A stretch of 64,000 nucleotides of DNA from DT-111 sp965263225 (GCA_965263225.1 CBDHHG010000001.1:1674001-1738000); one strand, 5' to 3'. Shown: positions 42,950 through 52,642, numbered from the stretch's first letter. The notes: generated by a model not told the origin, from the letters alone. Numbers and translations: made by a program.

Positions 42950-43157
42950 AAATTCGTTTTTATTTTTCTATACGAGAATACAACCAAGGGGTTATCAATT
43001 TGGTCTACCATTACTGAGGTAACCCAAAAATAAAGGTTCCTTATTATTTTACTACCGATATCTGCCTTTACACTACATCATCTTTTTAAGCCAACCGACA
43101 ATCGTAGATCTTGCCCAGGTAAGGTCAATCTGTAAAACAGCATATCCAAATTGAATT
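42950..43157. other. Upstream region of manA and a small ORF
   Basis: No gene seen in this part of the 440-base gap before the YceI gene. Confidence 0.4.
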
Positions 43158-43283
43158 ATGAGAGCTTTAATCGTAGCATTCTATGTAGTGGTAGGTCTGT
43201 TCCTGATCAGCACCATGGTCTACCTAGCCCAGTCTGACAATCTAGAACAGTCCACTGTCAAAAAGGAACAGATTATGAGGTAG
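43158..43283 (+). CDS. Predicted 41-residue single-pass membrane protein
   Basis: A short frame from ATG 43158 to TAG 43281. MRALIVAFYVVVGLFLIS continues into TMVYLAQSDNLEQ and a charged tail (VKKEQIMR), which is one strongly hydrophobic helix with a small polar C-terminus. No family recognised. Coding status rests on the clean hydrophobic/charged pattern only. Confidence 0.4.
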   Translation: MRALIVAFYVVVGLFLISTMVYLAQSDNLEQSTVKKEQIMR

Positions 43284-43330
43284 CAATCAAAGCTATGGCA
43301 GGAAAAACTTTAACTTTTTTTTAACTCCTT

Positions 43331-43354
43331 GACAACTTTTTGCCAATAGTTGTC
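43331..43354. promoter_or_regulatory. Inverted repeat upstream of the YceI lipoprotein gene
   Basis: GACAACT (43331-43337) and AGTTGTC (43348-43354), spacer 10 bases, 38 bases before the start codon. An operator candidate, or a leader hairpin. Confidence 0.35.
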
Positions 43355-43391
43355 GTTGTATGGTTTTTGCAATTTAAACACGCTTTACATC

Positions 43392-44078
43392 ATGTACACA
43401 ACTATTAAGTATTTATTGGCACTTTGCTGCGTAGTCGTATTAGCTGCTTGTGGAAACGCACCAGCTGGCGAAAAAGTGGAAGCTGAAGAAGCTGTAGAAA
43501 CACCTACAGAAACCAGCGCTACTGCTATTTCTTACAATATCGACACAGAAGCTAGCCAAGTTAATTGGATCGGTGCTAAACCTACTGGTGATCAACATAC
43601 GGGCTTGATCAAACTAAACAGTGGTGAATTGTTCGTTGAAAATGGTAACATCACTGGTGGTACTTTCGAATTGGATATGAACTCAATCACTGTTCTAGAT
43701 GAAATGGGAGATGAGATGAAAGCCAAATTAGAAGGACACTTGAAAACGGGTGACTTCTTTGAGGTGGAGAAATTCCCTACCGGTACATTTGAAATTGCCA
43801 GCGTAGCTGTGGCAGAAGGAGTTGAAGGAGCTACTCACAATGTGACGGGTAACCTTACTATGAAAGACATCACTAAGAGTGTCACTATCCCTGTAAAAGT
43901 AGATTTGACTGAGAGTGGCTTAACGGCTTCCACTCCAGCCTTCACTATCAACCGTACAGAATGGGATGTGATGTACAACTCTGGTGTACTTGGTACGGTA
44001 AAAGATAAATTGATCAACGACGATGTGGCTTTGACTTTAAGTCTATCCGCTTCTCCTCAGCAAGCAGAAATTCAGTAA
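43392..44078 (+). CDS. YceI-family lipoprotein
   Basis: A 228-residue lipoprotein: MYTTIKYLLALCCVVVLAAC is a signal with lipobox Cys20, then an acidic linker and a YceI domain (ISYNIDTEASQVNWIGAKPT, GTFELDMNSITVLD, FEVEKFPTGTFEIASV, VTGNLTMKDITKSVTIPVKV, FTINRTEWDVMYNSG). Lipid-type ligand binding is the known family trait. The start is ATG 43392; a TTG at 43350 lies in the leader. A strong terminator follows at 44132. Confidence 0.9.
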   Translation: MYTTIKYLLALCCVVVLAACGNAPAGEKVEAEEAVETPTETSATAISYNIDTEASQVNWIGAKPTGDQHTGLIKLNSGELFVENGNITGGTFELDMNSITVLDEMGDEMKAKLEGHLKTGDFFEVEKFPTGTFEIASVAVAEGVEGATHNVTGNLTMKDITKSVTIPVKVDLTESGLTASTPAFTINRTEWDVMYNSGVLGTVKDKLINDDVALTLSLSASPQQAEIQ

Positions 44079-44131
44079 GTAAAACGCATTTCATGAATCG
44101 GCTTTATTAGTGGAAAGTCGATCAAAAAATA

Positions 44132-44173
44132 TCCCTGCTTGTTGGAGTATTCCGGCAAGCGGGATTTTTTTTC
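44132..44173 (+). terminator. Terminator of the YceI lipoprotein gene
   Basis: ATCCC-T-GCTTG pairs with CAAGC-G-GGAT across a 14-base loop (44132-44165), followed by eight T. Confidence 0.8.
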
Positions 44174-44410
44174 ATCTACCAGCAGGATCTACTGCTCCGT
44201 GAAAAGCCAAAGAAGATCAAATCAAACTAGAAACTGTTCAAAAAGGGAAAATATACAAGGAGAGAGCCGATAGATAAACTTACCAGCCATTCCGGTTACT
44301 AGATCGAACTGGGTGTCTTCACTAGCAAATTGCACCTACAAAGGTAGAGCAAGCTTTAGCGGCACTGTATACGACTGACTTCCGTGGAAGCACCAGTCTC
44401 AGCTAAGTTA

Positions 44411-44533
44411 CTATCCTATGAACTTAAAGTTGTACTGGTAAATTCCTACCACTAAAATCACAAACAACAACAAGAAGATAAAGAAGTACATCAAGCAGTA
44501 TCCTTTTCTACCAGCGTTTTCGACTTCTGACAT
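44411..44533 (-). CDS. Predicted 40-residue single-pass membrane protein
   Basis: ATG 44533 to TAG 44411 on the minus strand. MSEVENAGRKGYCLMYFF runs into IFLLFVILVVGIYQYNFKF: a short charged N-terminus, one long hydrophobic helix and a basic tail, the pattern of a small inner-membrane protein. Located after the PpiD-like gene beyond its terminator, on the same strand. The remaining gap (44174-44410) shows nothing. Confidence 0.5.
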   Translation of the reverse strand: MSEVENAGRKGYCLMYFFIFLLLFVILVVGIYQYNFKFIG

Positions 44534-44603
44534 GATACCGTATTTTAGTCATTTTTTAAAATTCGCTGCAAAGATGAATAAAAAAACAATAATGGCAAAA
44601 CTA

Positions 44604-44639
44604 CAAGAGGTCGACTTTCAGCGAAAAGTCGACCTCTTG
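44604..44639. terminator. Perfect 15-bp hairpin after the PpiD-like gene
   Basis: Arms 44604-44618 and 44625-44639 are perfectly complementary around a six-base loop, 28 bases after the stop codon on the minus strand. A likely terminator. Confidence 0.75.
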
Positions 44640-44666
44640 AAATATAGATTTGATCTAAACTAGAGC

Positions 44667-46802
44667 CTAGTAAAATCTGGCTCTAAAATCATCTACATCT
44701 GCCGTCTTTACCATTCCTTGCACCAAGCGGCTAGCTACTTGAGCTCTTGCCTGAGAAGACATCGTTTGGCGGATTTGAGGAAGATTATTGGGAGCTGAAA
44801 GCGTAGGCTTCAAGGTAGTTTTGATTACGTATACTCCCGTTTCACCAATGATTGGCGCAGAAGTTTCATCTTTTTCCAAGTTAAAGGCTGTAGCCACTAT
44901 TTTAGGCTCGTTCCCTAGGCCCGTTAAAAAGCTTTGGGAAAATTTAGCTCCGGTGATCGTATCAATTTCCGTTTGGAACTCTGCAGCCACCGTAGCTAGG
45001 GTCTTGGCCAATAATCGCTCTGCCAATTGCTCACCTTTCTTTTTATTGATGACTTGTTGTTCAATTTCCGACTTAATCGTCGCAACACTTGGCAAGCCAG
45101 CTTTTTGTACGCTACCCAATGTAGCTACCACATATTTATTATCATAGTATCCGATAGGATCTTGGAAGGCATACACAGAAGGAGAAACTTTTCCAACATT
45201 AGCCGTGTAGGCCCACTTTACAATTTGTCTAGCATCTTCCGTAGCGCCCAGTGTTCCTACCTGATAATCATTCGCTTTCAAAGGCAAAGAAGATTCCACC
45301 GTCAACCCTGCGGCCGCAGCCGATTCCTGCACCGCATCGATACTTTGGTTACTTCCGATGAACTGAGAAGCCTGTTGGAAAACATCGTTCTGGGTATCCT
45401 TACTTGGCTCAATCGTTTTTTGTAGGTAAGCTACTTTCACTCGCTCTGTAGTGGTGGCACTTCTACTCAATACTTCGATTAAGTGCCATCCGTAGCTCGT
45501 TTTCACTTTGTAGAGTTGGTTCAACTCTCCGGTTAGGAACAACACCTGATTGTACTCTGGTACAAACTGGTTAGGCGTCGTATTTTCATAGTTTCCGCCA
45601 TTGCTTGAACTTCCTGGGTCCTGGCTGAATTTCAGGGCTAAGGAATCAAAAGAAGCCGCACCACTCTCCAACACTAACTTTAAGCTATCGATTCTTCTTT
45701 CAGCTTCATCAAAAGAAGCGGGCGTAGTGGCAGAAAGTAAAATATGGCGAGAATCTGCTGAATCCGCCATCACTACTTTGTCTCGTAGTTTAACCGCTTT
45801 GTAAGTATTTCCGTCTAGGTAAGGCCCGTATACTTCGCCGACTTCCATGTTCTGGAAAACTTCATCAGCAACCACCGTGCTTACTGCTTGGCGATCCACG
45901 TAACGAGGATCAATTAGCCCTTGATTCGAAAGTACAAAAGCAGAATCGTTGGTGCTTTCCACGAATCTTGGAACTAGTTCTTGAATCTCTTTCTCAAGTT
46001 TGGCACTATCGGCAGCAGTAGCTGTCACATTGAAAACCACATAATCTACCACTCTAGTTTCTTCATCGACCTTATATCTACTTTCATTTTCTTTCAAGAA
46101 AGCACTGTAATCTTCATCGCTAAGAGAAACATCAGCATTGTCAATCTCGTCGAAAGGCACTTTAACGTAAACAAAGTTTACAGGGTGATTTTCTTCAGCA
46201 AAACCCATTTCCGCCATCCATGTAGGCGTATACATGGCCTTGCTAACCATATTATTTAGCTTCGTCTGTAGTCTACTTTTCACAATCTCCTCCCGCTGGT
46301 ATTTCCAATAGGCAGGAAATTGTGGATTGAGCTGCCCCGTTTGGATAGCAGTGCTCAAATCTCCCTGATCAATCAACTGCTTAATCTGATTTAACTGATT
46401 CACATCAACTTGACCAGGTGCTTGAGGATTTTGGAACCGAGCAAGAATCACAGGACTGTAATTAGGTCCAAATTCCAAGCTAGCCAACTCCGTATTGCTT
46501 ACCGAAAGTCCAAGATCTTCTGCTTCTTCCTTAACCAAGGCTTCCTCCAGGAAGTAGTTCCATAACTGATCTCTTTGGTTATAGACATTTCCACCCGAAT
46601 TAGCATATACCAAGCTGTAGGCACGCTCGAAACGTTGCTGGTCTAACTTGACACCATCTACTTCTCCTAAGGTAAGATTCCCTACTCCACCACCCAAGTT
46701 TGAGCTAGAAGTCATATCCATGACAATGAACCCTGCCAGACCGATACCGATCAAGACCACCAGAATCCATGAGTTTTTCCTAATTTTTCCTATTAATGCC
46801 AT
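44667..46802 (-). CDS. PpiD/SurA-like periplasmic peptidyl-prolyl isomerase
   Basis: A 711-residue foldase anchored by one N-terminal membrane helix (MALIGKIRKNSWILVVLIGI, LAGFIVMDM). SurA_N-type helical segments follow (FERAYSLVYANSGGNVYNQR, ALVKEEAEDLGLSV), then a rotamase (parvulin) domain at about 350-450 (DSRHILLSATTPASFDEAER, FDSLALKFSQDPGSSSNGGN, TSYGWHLIEVL) and a second, weaker helical half. PpiD-type proteins help newly exported proteins fold at the inner membrane. Length is normal for Bacteroidota. Stands alone on its transcript. Confidence 0.9.
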   Translation of the reverse strand: MALIGKIRKNSWILVVLIGIGLAGFIVMDMTSSSNLGGGVGNLTLGEVDGVKLDQQRFERAYSLVYANSGGNVYNQRDQLWNYFLEEALVKEEAEDLGLSVSNTELASLEFGPNYSPVILARFQNPQAPGQVDVNQLNQIKQLIDQGDLSTAIQTGQLNPQFPAYWKYQREEIVKSRLQTKLNNMVSKAMYTPTWMAEMGFAEENHPVNFVYVKVPFDEIDNADVSLSDEDYSAFLKENESRYKVDEETRVVDYVVFNVTATAADSAKLEKEIQELVPRFVESTNDSAFVLSNQGLIDPRYVDRQAVSTVVADEVFQNMEVGEVYGPYLDGNTYKAVKLRDKVVMADSADSRHILLSATTPASFDEAERRIDSLKLVLESGAASFDSLALKFSQDPGSSSNGGNYENTTPNQFVPEYNQVLFLTGELNQLYKVKTSYGWHLIEVLSRSATTTERVKVAYLQKTIEPSKDTQNDVFQQASQFIGSNQSIDAVQESAAAAGLTVESSLPLKANDYQVGTLGATEDARQIVKWAYTANVGKVSPSVYAFQDPIGYYDNKYVVATLGSVQKAGLPSVATIKSEIEQQVINKKKGEQLAERLLAKTLATVAAEFQTEIDTITGAKFSQSFLTGLGNEPKIVATAFNLEKDETSAPIIGETGVYVIKTTLKPTLSAPNNLPQIRQTMSSQARAQVASRLVQGMVKTADVDDFRARFY

Positions 46803-47071
46803 CCTTCTACAAGATTTTATGATTCAATCTTCAAGGTCCCTGGACCTTTTCCACAAAGAGTTTATTGCAAACATTTTTACTAAAGGACTGCAAAGATATA
46901 ATCCCTGCCGAAAAAATCCATGCAAAATAAAGGCTTTGATGTGTAAAATCAAAATTTCCAGTCCTTTAGCACTGTTTGTTAACAGACGGAGGGACAGATG
47001 TAGCAACAGGTGGAGAAGGCCAAGTTTGCATATTTGGTGTGTTAGTGATCTTATCCGATGTAGGGTGAGGC

Positions 47072-47776
47072 TTATCCCAGGGATTGAGCTCGGGCAGGGC
47101 AGACAAACTTGAAACCAACGCCATGAATATTTTCAATCCGGAGTTGTTCATCCTTCTTTAAATACTTACGTAAGCGAGAGATAAAGACATCCAGGCTTCT
47201 TCCCATGAAATAATCATTTTCTCCCCACAATCGCTCCAGGATCGTGGCTCGCTTTAGTACCTCGTTGGGAGAAGTAGCAAAAAGTTGCAGCAGATCTGCT
47301 TCCTTCTGGGTTAATTGGCGGGATTCATCTTCAATGATCAAGCTGAGGTTGGCATAGTTGAATTCGTATTTACCCAGTGTAGTTAAGCTTGTGGCAAAGG
47401 GTTGGGTGATTTTACTCCGACGTAGAAAAACTTCGATCTTCAGGAGCAATTCTTCAATACTAAACGGCTTGGTGATGTAATCGTCCGCGCCAAGTTTCAA
47501 ACCGTGAATCTTATCCTCCTTAAGCGATTTTGCAGTTAGAAACAGAATGGGGACTTCAATATTTTTTTTTCGAATTTCTTTGGCCAAGGTATAACCATCC
47601 ACTTGGGGTAACATGACATCTAATATACATAGATCAAATTGCTCGTTTTTAATTACCTCCAAGGCTTGTTCTCCATCTTCGCAATGTGTAATCTTATAGC
47701 CTTGTAAACTTAAATTATCGCGAGTCACAAAACTCAGAGTGGCATCATCCTCTACGTATAATAAATGTGCTTTCAT
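47072..47776 (-). CDS. OmpR-family response regulator (RprY-like)
   Basis: A 234-residue regulator: receiver domain with YVEDD (8-11), phospho-acceptor Asp53 in LCILDVMLPQVDGY, and Lys in DYITKPFSIEELL; C-terminal winged helix (LTQKEADLLQLFATSPNEVL, RATILERLWGENDYF, LDVFISRLRKYLKK, IENIHGVGFKFV). It follows a membrane histidine kinase on the same strand by 122 bases, so they are a pair resembling RprX/RprY of Bacteroides. Confidence 0.93.
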   Translation of the reverse strand: MKAHLLYVEDDATLSFVTRDNLSLQGYKITHCEDGEQALEVIKNEQFDLCILDVMLPQVDGYTLAKEIRKKNIEVPILFLTAKSLKEDKIHGLKLGADDYITKPFSIEELLLKIEVFLRRSKITQPFATSLTTLGKYEFNYANLSLIIEDESRQLTQKEADLLQLFATSPNEVLKRATILERLWGENDYFMGRSLDVFISRLRKYLKKDEQLRIENIHGVGFKFVCPARAQSLG

Positions 47777-47898
47777 GTTCTTAGGATTATTTTGACCAAT
47801 ATTATATAGAATCTTAAAACTAGGGCTTGCCTTGCGTTTTTCCCCTTTTATTAGCTAGTTTTTGCTTCAAATCAAGATGATCTATTTAGATCCATTGC

Positions 47899-49182
47899 TC
47901 ATTTCTTCACCGGAATATAAATCAAGACCTTGGTACCTCTACCTTCCTCACTGTCTAGCTGCAGTTTCCAACCATGAGAATCACAAACGCTCTTAACGTA
48001 GAACAGACCTAAACCAAAGCCCTTCACATTATGTACATTCCCCGTGGGAACCCGATAGAACTTATCAAATATTTTTGCTTGATACTCTTTCTTTATTCCA
48101 ATTCCATTGTCTTCGATACTCAGTAGTGCTCGCCTTTTGTTCTGCCACTTGAGTGCAATATGAATATCCGGTTTTTTTTCGCAGTATTTGATCGCATTAT
48201 CAATCAGATTATGCAGGATATTGGTTAGATGAAGGGGATCAGCATAAACTTCTACGGCTTCCTCGGGCAAACTGGCTTTGAATTTGCCATTCATTTCCTC
48301 TACTCTCAGTCTAGGTCCTTCGATCAGATCTCGCAGTAAATCATCTAGTATCAGATATTCGCGCTTTAGGTCAAAATTATTCCCTTCGATTTTCGCTAGT
48401 TGCAGGACCTTCTCTACCTGATTATTAAGCCGCTGGTTTTGCTGTTGGATAATGTTCGCATATTGGAAAAGCCGGTCGTTTTGGCGAATTACATCATTGC
48501 TCAAGAACACATCAGCGGAGATTTTGATCGTTGATATAGGAGTTTTAAACTCATGCGTCATGTTGTTGATAAAATCCTTCTGCATATTGGACAAGCGGCG
48601 TTGCCGAAGAATGACAGCCATAGAATAGCCAAAGAACAAGACCACCAATAATAAAACCCCGGCTAGAAATATATTGAGCTGCATTTTCCCTAAAAGATAT
48701 CCAGATCTCGTAGGGAACTTCACACCAAAGTAGTAAACGAATTTGCTGTCCTTCGGCAGATCGGGTTCTAAGTCTTTAATCTCACGCCCAGGTTCATAGC
48801 TACAGTAGCCACCGTATTCCATGTTATTGGTATTGCAATTGAATACCGCGTATTCAAAGTCTACATTAATAGCTAAAGCCTCCAGGTGTTTTTGCAGAAA
48901 GTATTCCAGGTTGGCCTTATCGATTTCGTACTCTACATTGACAATGTAATAGTTACTGGTGCGTTGATTAATCACTTCTCGCGTTGGCAGCTCGACGCCA
49001 TTGAGTTCGGCCAGATCCTTTGCTACATTATACAGAGCTAAGGTGACTTTCTGCCGAAACTCATCCTCATTTATATTCCAGGTGCTAACAACATAATAGG
49101 CTTGCATGCTAACTGCTCCCATCAATGCGATTACGCCCAGAATGATCACCCGATTGATCGAACTATTCTGCATATAGTGCAA
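47899..49182 (-). CDS. Membrane sensor histidine kinase (RprX-like)
   Basis: A 427-residue kinase with TM1 (VIILGVIALMGAVSMQAYYV), a periplasmic region (about 40-165), TM2 (LNIFLAGVLLLVVLFFGYSM), HisKA with its His in INNMTHEFKTPISTIKISAD, N box LHNLIDNAIKY, G1 IEDNGIGI and G2 KGFGLGLFYVKSV. The partner regulator lies downstream. Start at 49182; a Met three codons later is possible. Divergent from the DUF4271 gene with 85 bases between. Confidence 0.93.
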   Translation of the reverse strand: MHYMQNSSINRVIILGVIALMGAVSMQAYYVVSTWNINEDEFRQKVTLALYNVAKDLAELNGVELPTREVINQRTSNYYIVNVEYEIDKANLEYFLQKHLEALAINVDFEYAVFNCNTNNMEYGGYCSYEPGREIKDLEPDLPKDSKFVYYFGVKFPTRSGYLLGKMQLNIFLAGVLLLVVLFFGYSMAVILRQRRLSNMQKDFINNMTHEFKTPISTIKISADVFLSNDVIRQNDRLFQYANIIQQQNQRLNNQVEKVLQLAKIEGNNFDLKREYLILDDLLRDLIEGPRLRVEEMNGKFKASLPEEAVEVYADPLHLTNILHNLIDNAIKYCEKKPDIHIALKWQNKRRALLSIEDNGIGIKKEYQAKIFDKFYRVPTGNVHNVKGFGLGLFYVKSVCDSHGWKLQLDSEEGRGTKVLIYIPVKK

Positions 49183-49252
49183 TTTATCCCCATTTTATGT
49201 AGCTAAAAAGTTATTAACAACGTATTAACAAAGAAAAAATCCCTAGCTTCTT

Positions 49253-49260
49253 TATTTTTG
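49253..49260 (+). promoter_or_regulatory. -7 promoter element of the DUF4271 gene
   Basis: TATTTTTG (perfect TAnnTTTG) ends only 7 bases before the ATG at 49268, so the transcript would have almost no leader. No clear -33 box. Confidence 0.45.
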
Positions 49261-49267
49261 CAAATAC

Positions 49268-50170
49268 ATGAGAACACGACTTTACATTTGGAGCCTATTC
49301 TATTGTTTCCTGGCTTTCAGCAATTTGCAGGCACAGTCCCAGAAGGAGAATCCCTTTGAGCTATTGCCACGAGTAAAGGAAAAGCCAACGGAAGAGAAAG
49401 CTCCCGAGACCACTAAGGCAGCCAATCCATTCGACCTCGTCGAGCCAAATGAAAAGAAGAATAGCCTACCTAGTCCCATCATCCTACCTCCCCTACAAAA
49501 GGAAGACAGTCAGCAACCTTTTGGCAGCAACAGCTTCTTACTAGGCGTGATTCTTTTTGGACTGATCTTAATGGCAATCCTAGTGACCTCACTCCGCCCC
49601 TTCATCACCAAGTGTTACCGGGCTATTTTGAATGAAAATATGCTCAATCAGATCTATCGGGAAAGAGAAACGGGATTATTTATGCCCTATTTTCTCCTAT
49701 ATCTTATGTTTTTTATTCAAACAGGCACTTTTTTATTTCTGATTTTGAAATTCAGCAAAACATCCTTTGGCACCTCTCCTTTACTCCTATTGTTCGGATG
49801 CATTTCAGTGGTTACTTTCCTATTCTTTCTAAAGCATTTGCTGCTAGCCATGGTGGGTGGAATCTTCCCTATATCCAAAGAAACAAAGGTCTACAGCTTC
49901 ACCATTATGGTGTATAGCATTATCCTTGGTGTCGTACTGGCTCCAGCCAACTTAATGATCGCTTATGCTCCTTCCGAATTGATCTATTTGTTGATTGTAG
50001 CAGCTTTAGTATTGATCGTAGGCTTGTATATAGTTAGAGGATTTCGAGGCTTATTGCTGGCTAACAATTATCTGCGTTTTCATATATTCCACTTTTTGTT
50101 GTATATTTGCACTGTCGAAATAGTACCTGTCCTCGTGTTATATAAGATGATAACGAACCAATTAGGGTAA
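49268..50170 (+). CDS. DUF4271 multi-pass membrane protein
   Basis: A 300-residue protein: N-terminal signal or anchor, a Pro/Glu-rich linker with two NPFxL motifs (NPFELLPRVKE, NPFDLVEPNEK), then about seven hydrophobic helices containing LRPFITKCYRAILNENMLNQ, FLFFLKHLLLAMVGGIFPI, YSFTIMVYSIILG and FRGLLLANNYLRFHIFHFLL. DUF4271 has no assigned function and is widespread in Bacteroidota just upstream of hemD, as here (gap of 109 bases). Confidence 0.88.
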   Translation: MRTRLYIWSLFYCFLAFSNLQAQSQKENPFELLPRVKEKPTEEKAPETTKAANPFDLVEPNEKKNSLPSPIILPPLQKEDSQQPFGSNSFLLGVILFGLILMAILVTSLRPFITKCYRAILNENMLNQIYRERETGLFMPYFLLYLMFFIQTGTFLFLILKFSKTSFGTSPLLLLFGCISVVTFLFFLKHLLLAMVGGIFPISKETKVYSFTIMVYSIILGVVLAPANLMIAYAPSELIYLLIVAALVLIVGLYIVRGFRGLLLANNYLRFHIFHFLLYICTVEIVPVLVLYKMITNQLG

Positions 50171-50279
50171 AGTCTAGTAGAAGGGGGACTAGTCACCGAA
50201 AGGCTCACTTCTTGTCCCGACATCCTTACAACTTTACTTCCAAACGGGCGAAGGATGGGATAAAAAAATCCTTGTTTGA

Positions 50280-51062
50280 ATGACAGCAAATGGTAAAGCG
50301 TACGTGGAGACATTTAAAAAGGTAAAAACGATTCTGGTCTCACAACCCAAGCCTGAACGCTCACCTTACTACGAACTAGAGAAAAAGTATGACCTTCAAA
50401 TTGACTGGCGCCCTTTCATTCATGTAGAGGGAGTGTCAGCCAAAGAAGTGCGTAAACAAAGAGTTCGTCCGGATGAGTTTTCAGCCATAGTATTCACTAG
50501 TAAGAATGCTGTAGACCACTTCTTCCGAGTATGTGAGGAAATGCGCATTAAGATGTCGCAGGATACTAAGTATTTCTGCCTGACAGAAGCAATCGCACAC
50601 TATCTTCAGAAGTTTATCGTGTACCGAAAGAGAAAAGTCTTTGCTGGAAAAAGAACCATCTTAGACTTAGCTCCAGCGCTAAAAAAACACAAGGCCAATG
50701 AGAACTTCTTGTTGCCTTGTAGTAATCTGGGTGCCCGTCAGGTATCCAACTTCCTTACAGAGAATGGCTTCAACTGGAAAGACGCCATGATGTACCGTAC
50801 CGTAAGCAGCGATCTATCCGACTTGAGTGATGTGACCTACGATGTCCTTGTATTTTTCAGTCCACTGGGAATCAAATCTTTGTATGAGAACTTCCCAGAT
50901 TTCAAGCAAAATGAAACTCGGCTTGCCATCTTTGGTAATAGTACCAGTCGCGCAGTTGAAGATCATGGATTGACAATCAACATCAAGGCTCCTGCTCCTG
51001 AAACACCTTCTATGACAATGGCCTTAGAGAAATATCTTACTCAGTCCAACAAAGAAGATTAG
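50280..51062 (+). CDS. hemD: Uroporphyrinogen-III synthase
   Basis: Two-lobed HemD fold, 260 residues: KVKTILVSQPKPERSPYYEL, RVRPDEFSAIVFTSKNAVDH, YFCLTEAIAHYLQKFIVYRK, FLLPCSNLGARQVSNFLTEN, MMYRTVSSDLSDLSDVTYDV, LVFFSPLGIKSLYENFP, ARLAIFGNSTS-like closing. HemD closes and inverts hydroxymethylbilane to uroporphyrinogen III in haem and sirohaem synthesis. Sequence conservation in this family is low, but the SPLG and TS(K)NAV signatures and the DUF4271 neighbour support the call. Confidence 0.86.
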   Translation: MTANGKAYVETFKKVKTILVSQPKPERSPYYELEKKYDLQIDWRPFIHVEGVSAKEVRKQRVRPDEFSAIVFTSKNAVDHFFRVCEEMRIKMSQDTKYFCLTEAIAHYLQKFIVYRKRKVFAGKRTILDLAPALKKHKANENFLLPCSNLGARQVSNFLTENGFNWKDAMMYRTVSSDLSDLSDVTYDVLVFFSPLGIKSLYENFPDFKQNETRLAIFGNSTSRAVEDHGLTINIKAPAPETPSMTMALEKYLTQSNKED

Positions 51063-51174
51063 ATAAGGTTAATGCTGCTCGACAGACAAGATATATACAT
51101 CGAATATACGGAAAGAAATTCCTGAATTAAGGCCCTGGCAAGTTACTTGTCAGGGCCTTTGTACATCTATTCCT

Positions 51175-51810
51175 ATGCAAGATTTTATTGATCACCTACA
51201 GCTTCAATTACAGCAACCGCTCCCAGGCCGCCCTCCTGAGTACAGTATTTCACCTGCCGATAGCAAAGCTCGCTCCATCATTCCTGATAATGCGAAATTG
51301 GCGGGTGTACTCGTATTGTTTTATCCCAAAAATGGCAATTGGCATTTGGTCTTAATCGAAAGGACAAGCGTCCACGAAGGAGATCGACACAAAGGGCAGA
51401 TTAGCTTTCCAGGAGGAAGGCATGAAGACGCCGATCAATCCATGACCGAAACGGCCTTGCGAGAAGCAGAAGAAGAGGTAGGCGTAAAACCCGAAAAGGT
51501 CGAGATCCTTGGTTCACTAAGTGATCTATATATCCCGGTGAGCAATTTTCACGTTTTCCCCAAAGTCGCATTCGCCAAAGAAGCCCCCATTTTTGTTCCA
51601 CAACCTTCCGAAGTCGCGAACATCTTAGAAGTCCCCTTTCACCTGTTTCAGCAGCCTAATGCCCTTATGCGCATGGACCTCCCCATCTCCAACGGGCTAA
51701 TTCTACCCGAAGTCCCACATTTCAAAATTTTTGATAAAATCGTTTGGGGTGCTACCTTATTGATGTTAGGAGAACTCTTGGCAGTCGTTGGAGACCATCA
51801 ATTAAGATAA
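51175..51810 (+). CDS. Nudix hydrolase, CoA-pyrophosphatase type
   Basis: A 211-residue Nudix protein. The box spans about 80-103 (GGRHEDADQSM, then TALREAEEEVG); the first Glu position is Asp, as in many CoA-type members, and the upstream signature KGQISFPGG typical of NudL-like CoA diphosphatases is present. It would split CoA to 3',5'-ADP and phosphopantetheine or act on a related dinucleotide. It follows hemD after 112 bases. Confidence 0.87.
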   Translation: MQDFIDHLQLQLQQPLPGRPPEYSISPADSKARSIIPDNAKLAGVLVLFYPKNGNWHLVLIERTSVHEGDRHKGQISFPGGRHEDADQSMTETALREAEEEVGVKPEKVEILGSLSDLYIPVSNFHVFPKVAFAKEAPIFVPQPSEVANILEVPFHLFQQPNALMRMDLPISNGLILPEVPHFKIFDKIVWGATLLMLGELLAVVGDHQLR

Positions 51811-51868
51811 GAAGGAAATTGAAAGCGTCCCTTTCCTTCTTACCATTTACGATAACTTATCCGCTCCT

Positions 51869-52642
51869 TTAGGATTTTCGGTAATAACTAGCCGCTACGC
51901 TCATCCCTCGCGCCGCCAGAGCTTCGAAGGTTCCACCTGCTATATCTTGCCATTCATACAGCAGATTCCCATTCGCATTTGCATCGGTAGACACTAGGAA
52001 AGTCCAGTTCTTAGCACTGATTTGCAGTGCTTTTCCTGCTACCCCAGCCCCAGCACTACCTGTAGAGGTTCCATCTTTTGAATAATAAACCGGATCAAAA
52101 CCCGCAATAGCTATACAGTTTCCTTGGTAGTCCGCCGAAATACTAAAGGGTTCTGGATTACCGTGAAATGCCTTCCAGGATATGTCACTGGCCGATGTAT
52201 ACTGTAGACATGGAATTCCACCTGCTTGCTCAGGCATGATGGCCCAAAACATACCCGCTCCATAATCGAAGTCTACGATATAGTTACCCTGATAAACAGC
52301 AGTACTATTCCCACTCGTATCCATTGACCGAATCTCTCCATCATAAGTAAGATAATAGCATTTATCACCTTCACCTCCTGAAATACTCACGCCTCCTGGA
52401 TCAGCGGTATTGATCTCAGTCCAATTACCGTCTCCGTTGCTCCAAAATAGCTTTGATCCACCTCCGTCAGGATCTGGCGTGGTAGATAAGGCCCACACTG
52501 TCCCATCTTCTGAGATAGCCACTTTCATGGCGAAGTTAGCATCAGACATGGTATTGGCGTGCCCATTAGTATCAACTGCAAAAACTTCATAATTGAAGTT
52601 AATCCCCCAAACGGGATACTGGTTTCCTTTTGAATTAGACAT
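51869..52642 (-). CDS. Tectonin/tachylectin-like beta-propeller protein
   Basis: A 257-residue protein of repeats of roughly 40-45 residues: WGINFNYEVFAVDTNG, VAISEDGTVWALSTTPDPDG, KCYYLTYDGEIRSMDTSG, VDFDYGAGMFWAIM, ISADYQGNCIAIAGFDPVYY. The xxVWALS and Y.VDxxG forms point to a tectonin-type (lectin) propeller. No signal peptide is visible, so it is either cytosolic or released by another route. Ligand unknown. Convergent with the Nudix gene. Confidence 0.6.
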   Translation of the reverse strand: MSNSKGNQYPVWGINFNYEVFAVDTNGHANTMSDANFAMKVAISEDGTVWALSTTPDPDGGGSKLFWSNGDGNWTEINTADPGGVSISGGEGDKCYYLTYDGEIRSMDTSGNSTAVYQGNYIVDFDYGAGMFWAIMPEQAGGIPCLQYTSASDISWKAFHGNPEPFSISADYQGNCIAIAGFDPVYYSKDGTSTGSAGAGVAGKALQISAKNWTFLVSTDANANGNLLYEWQDIAGGTFEALAARGMSVAASYYRKS

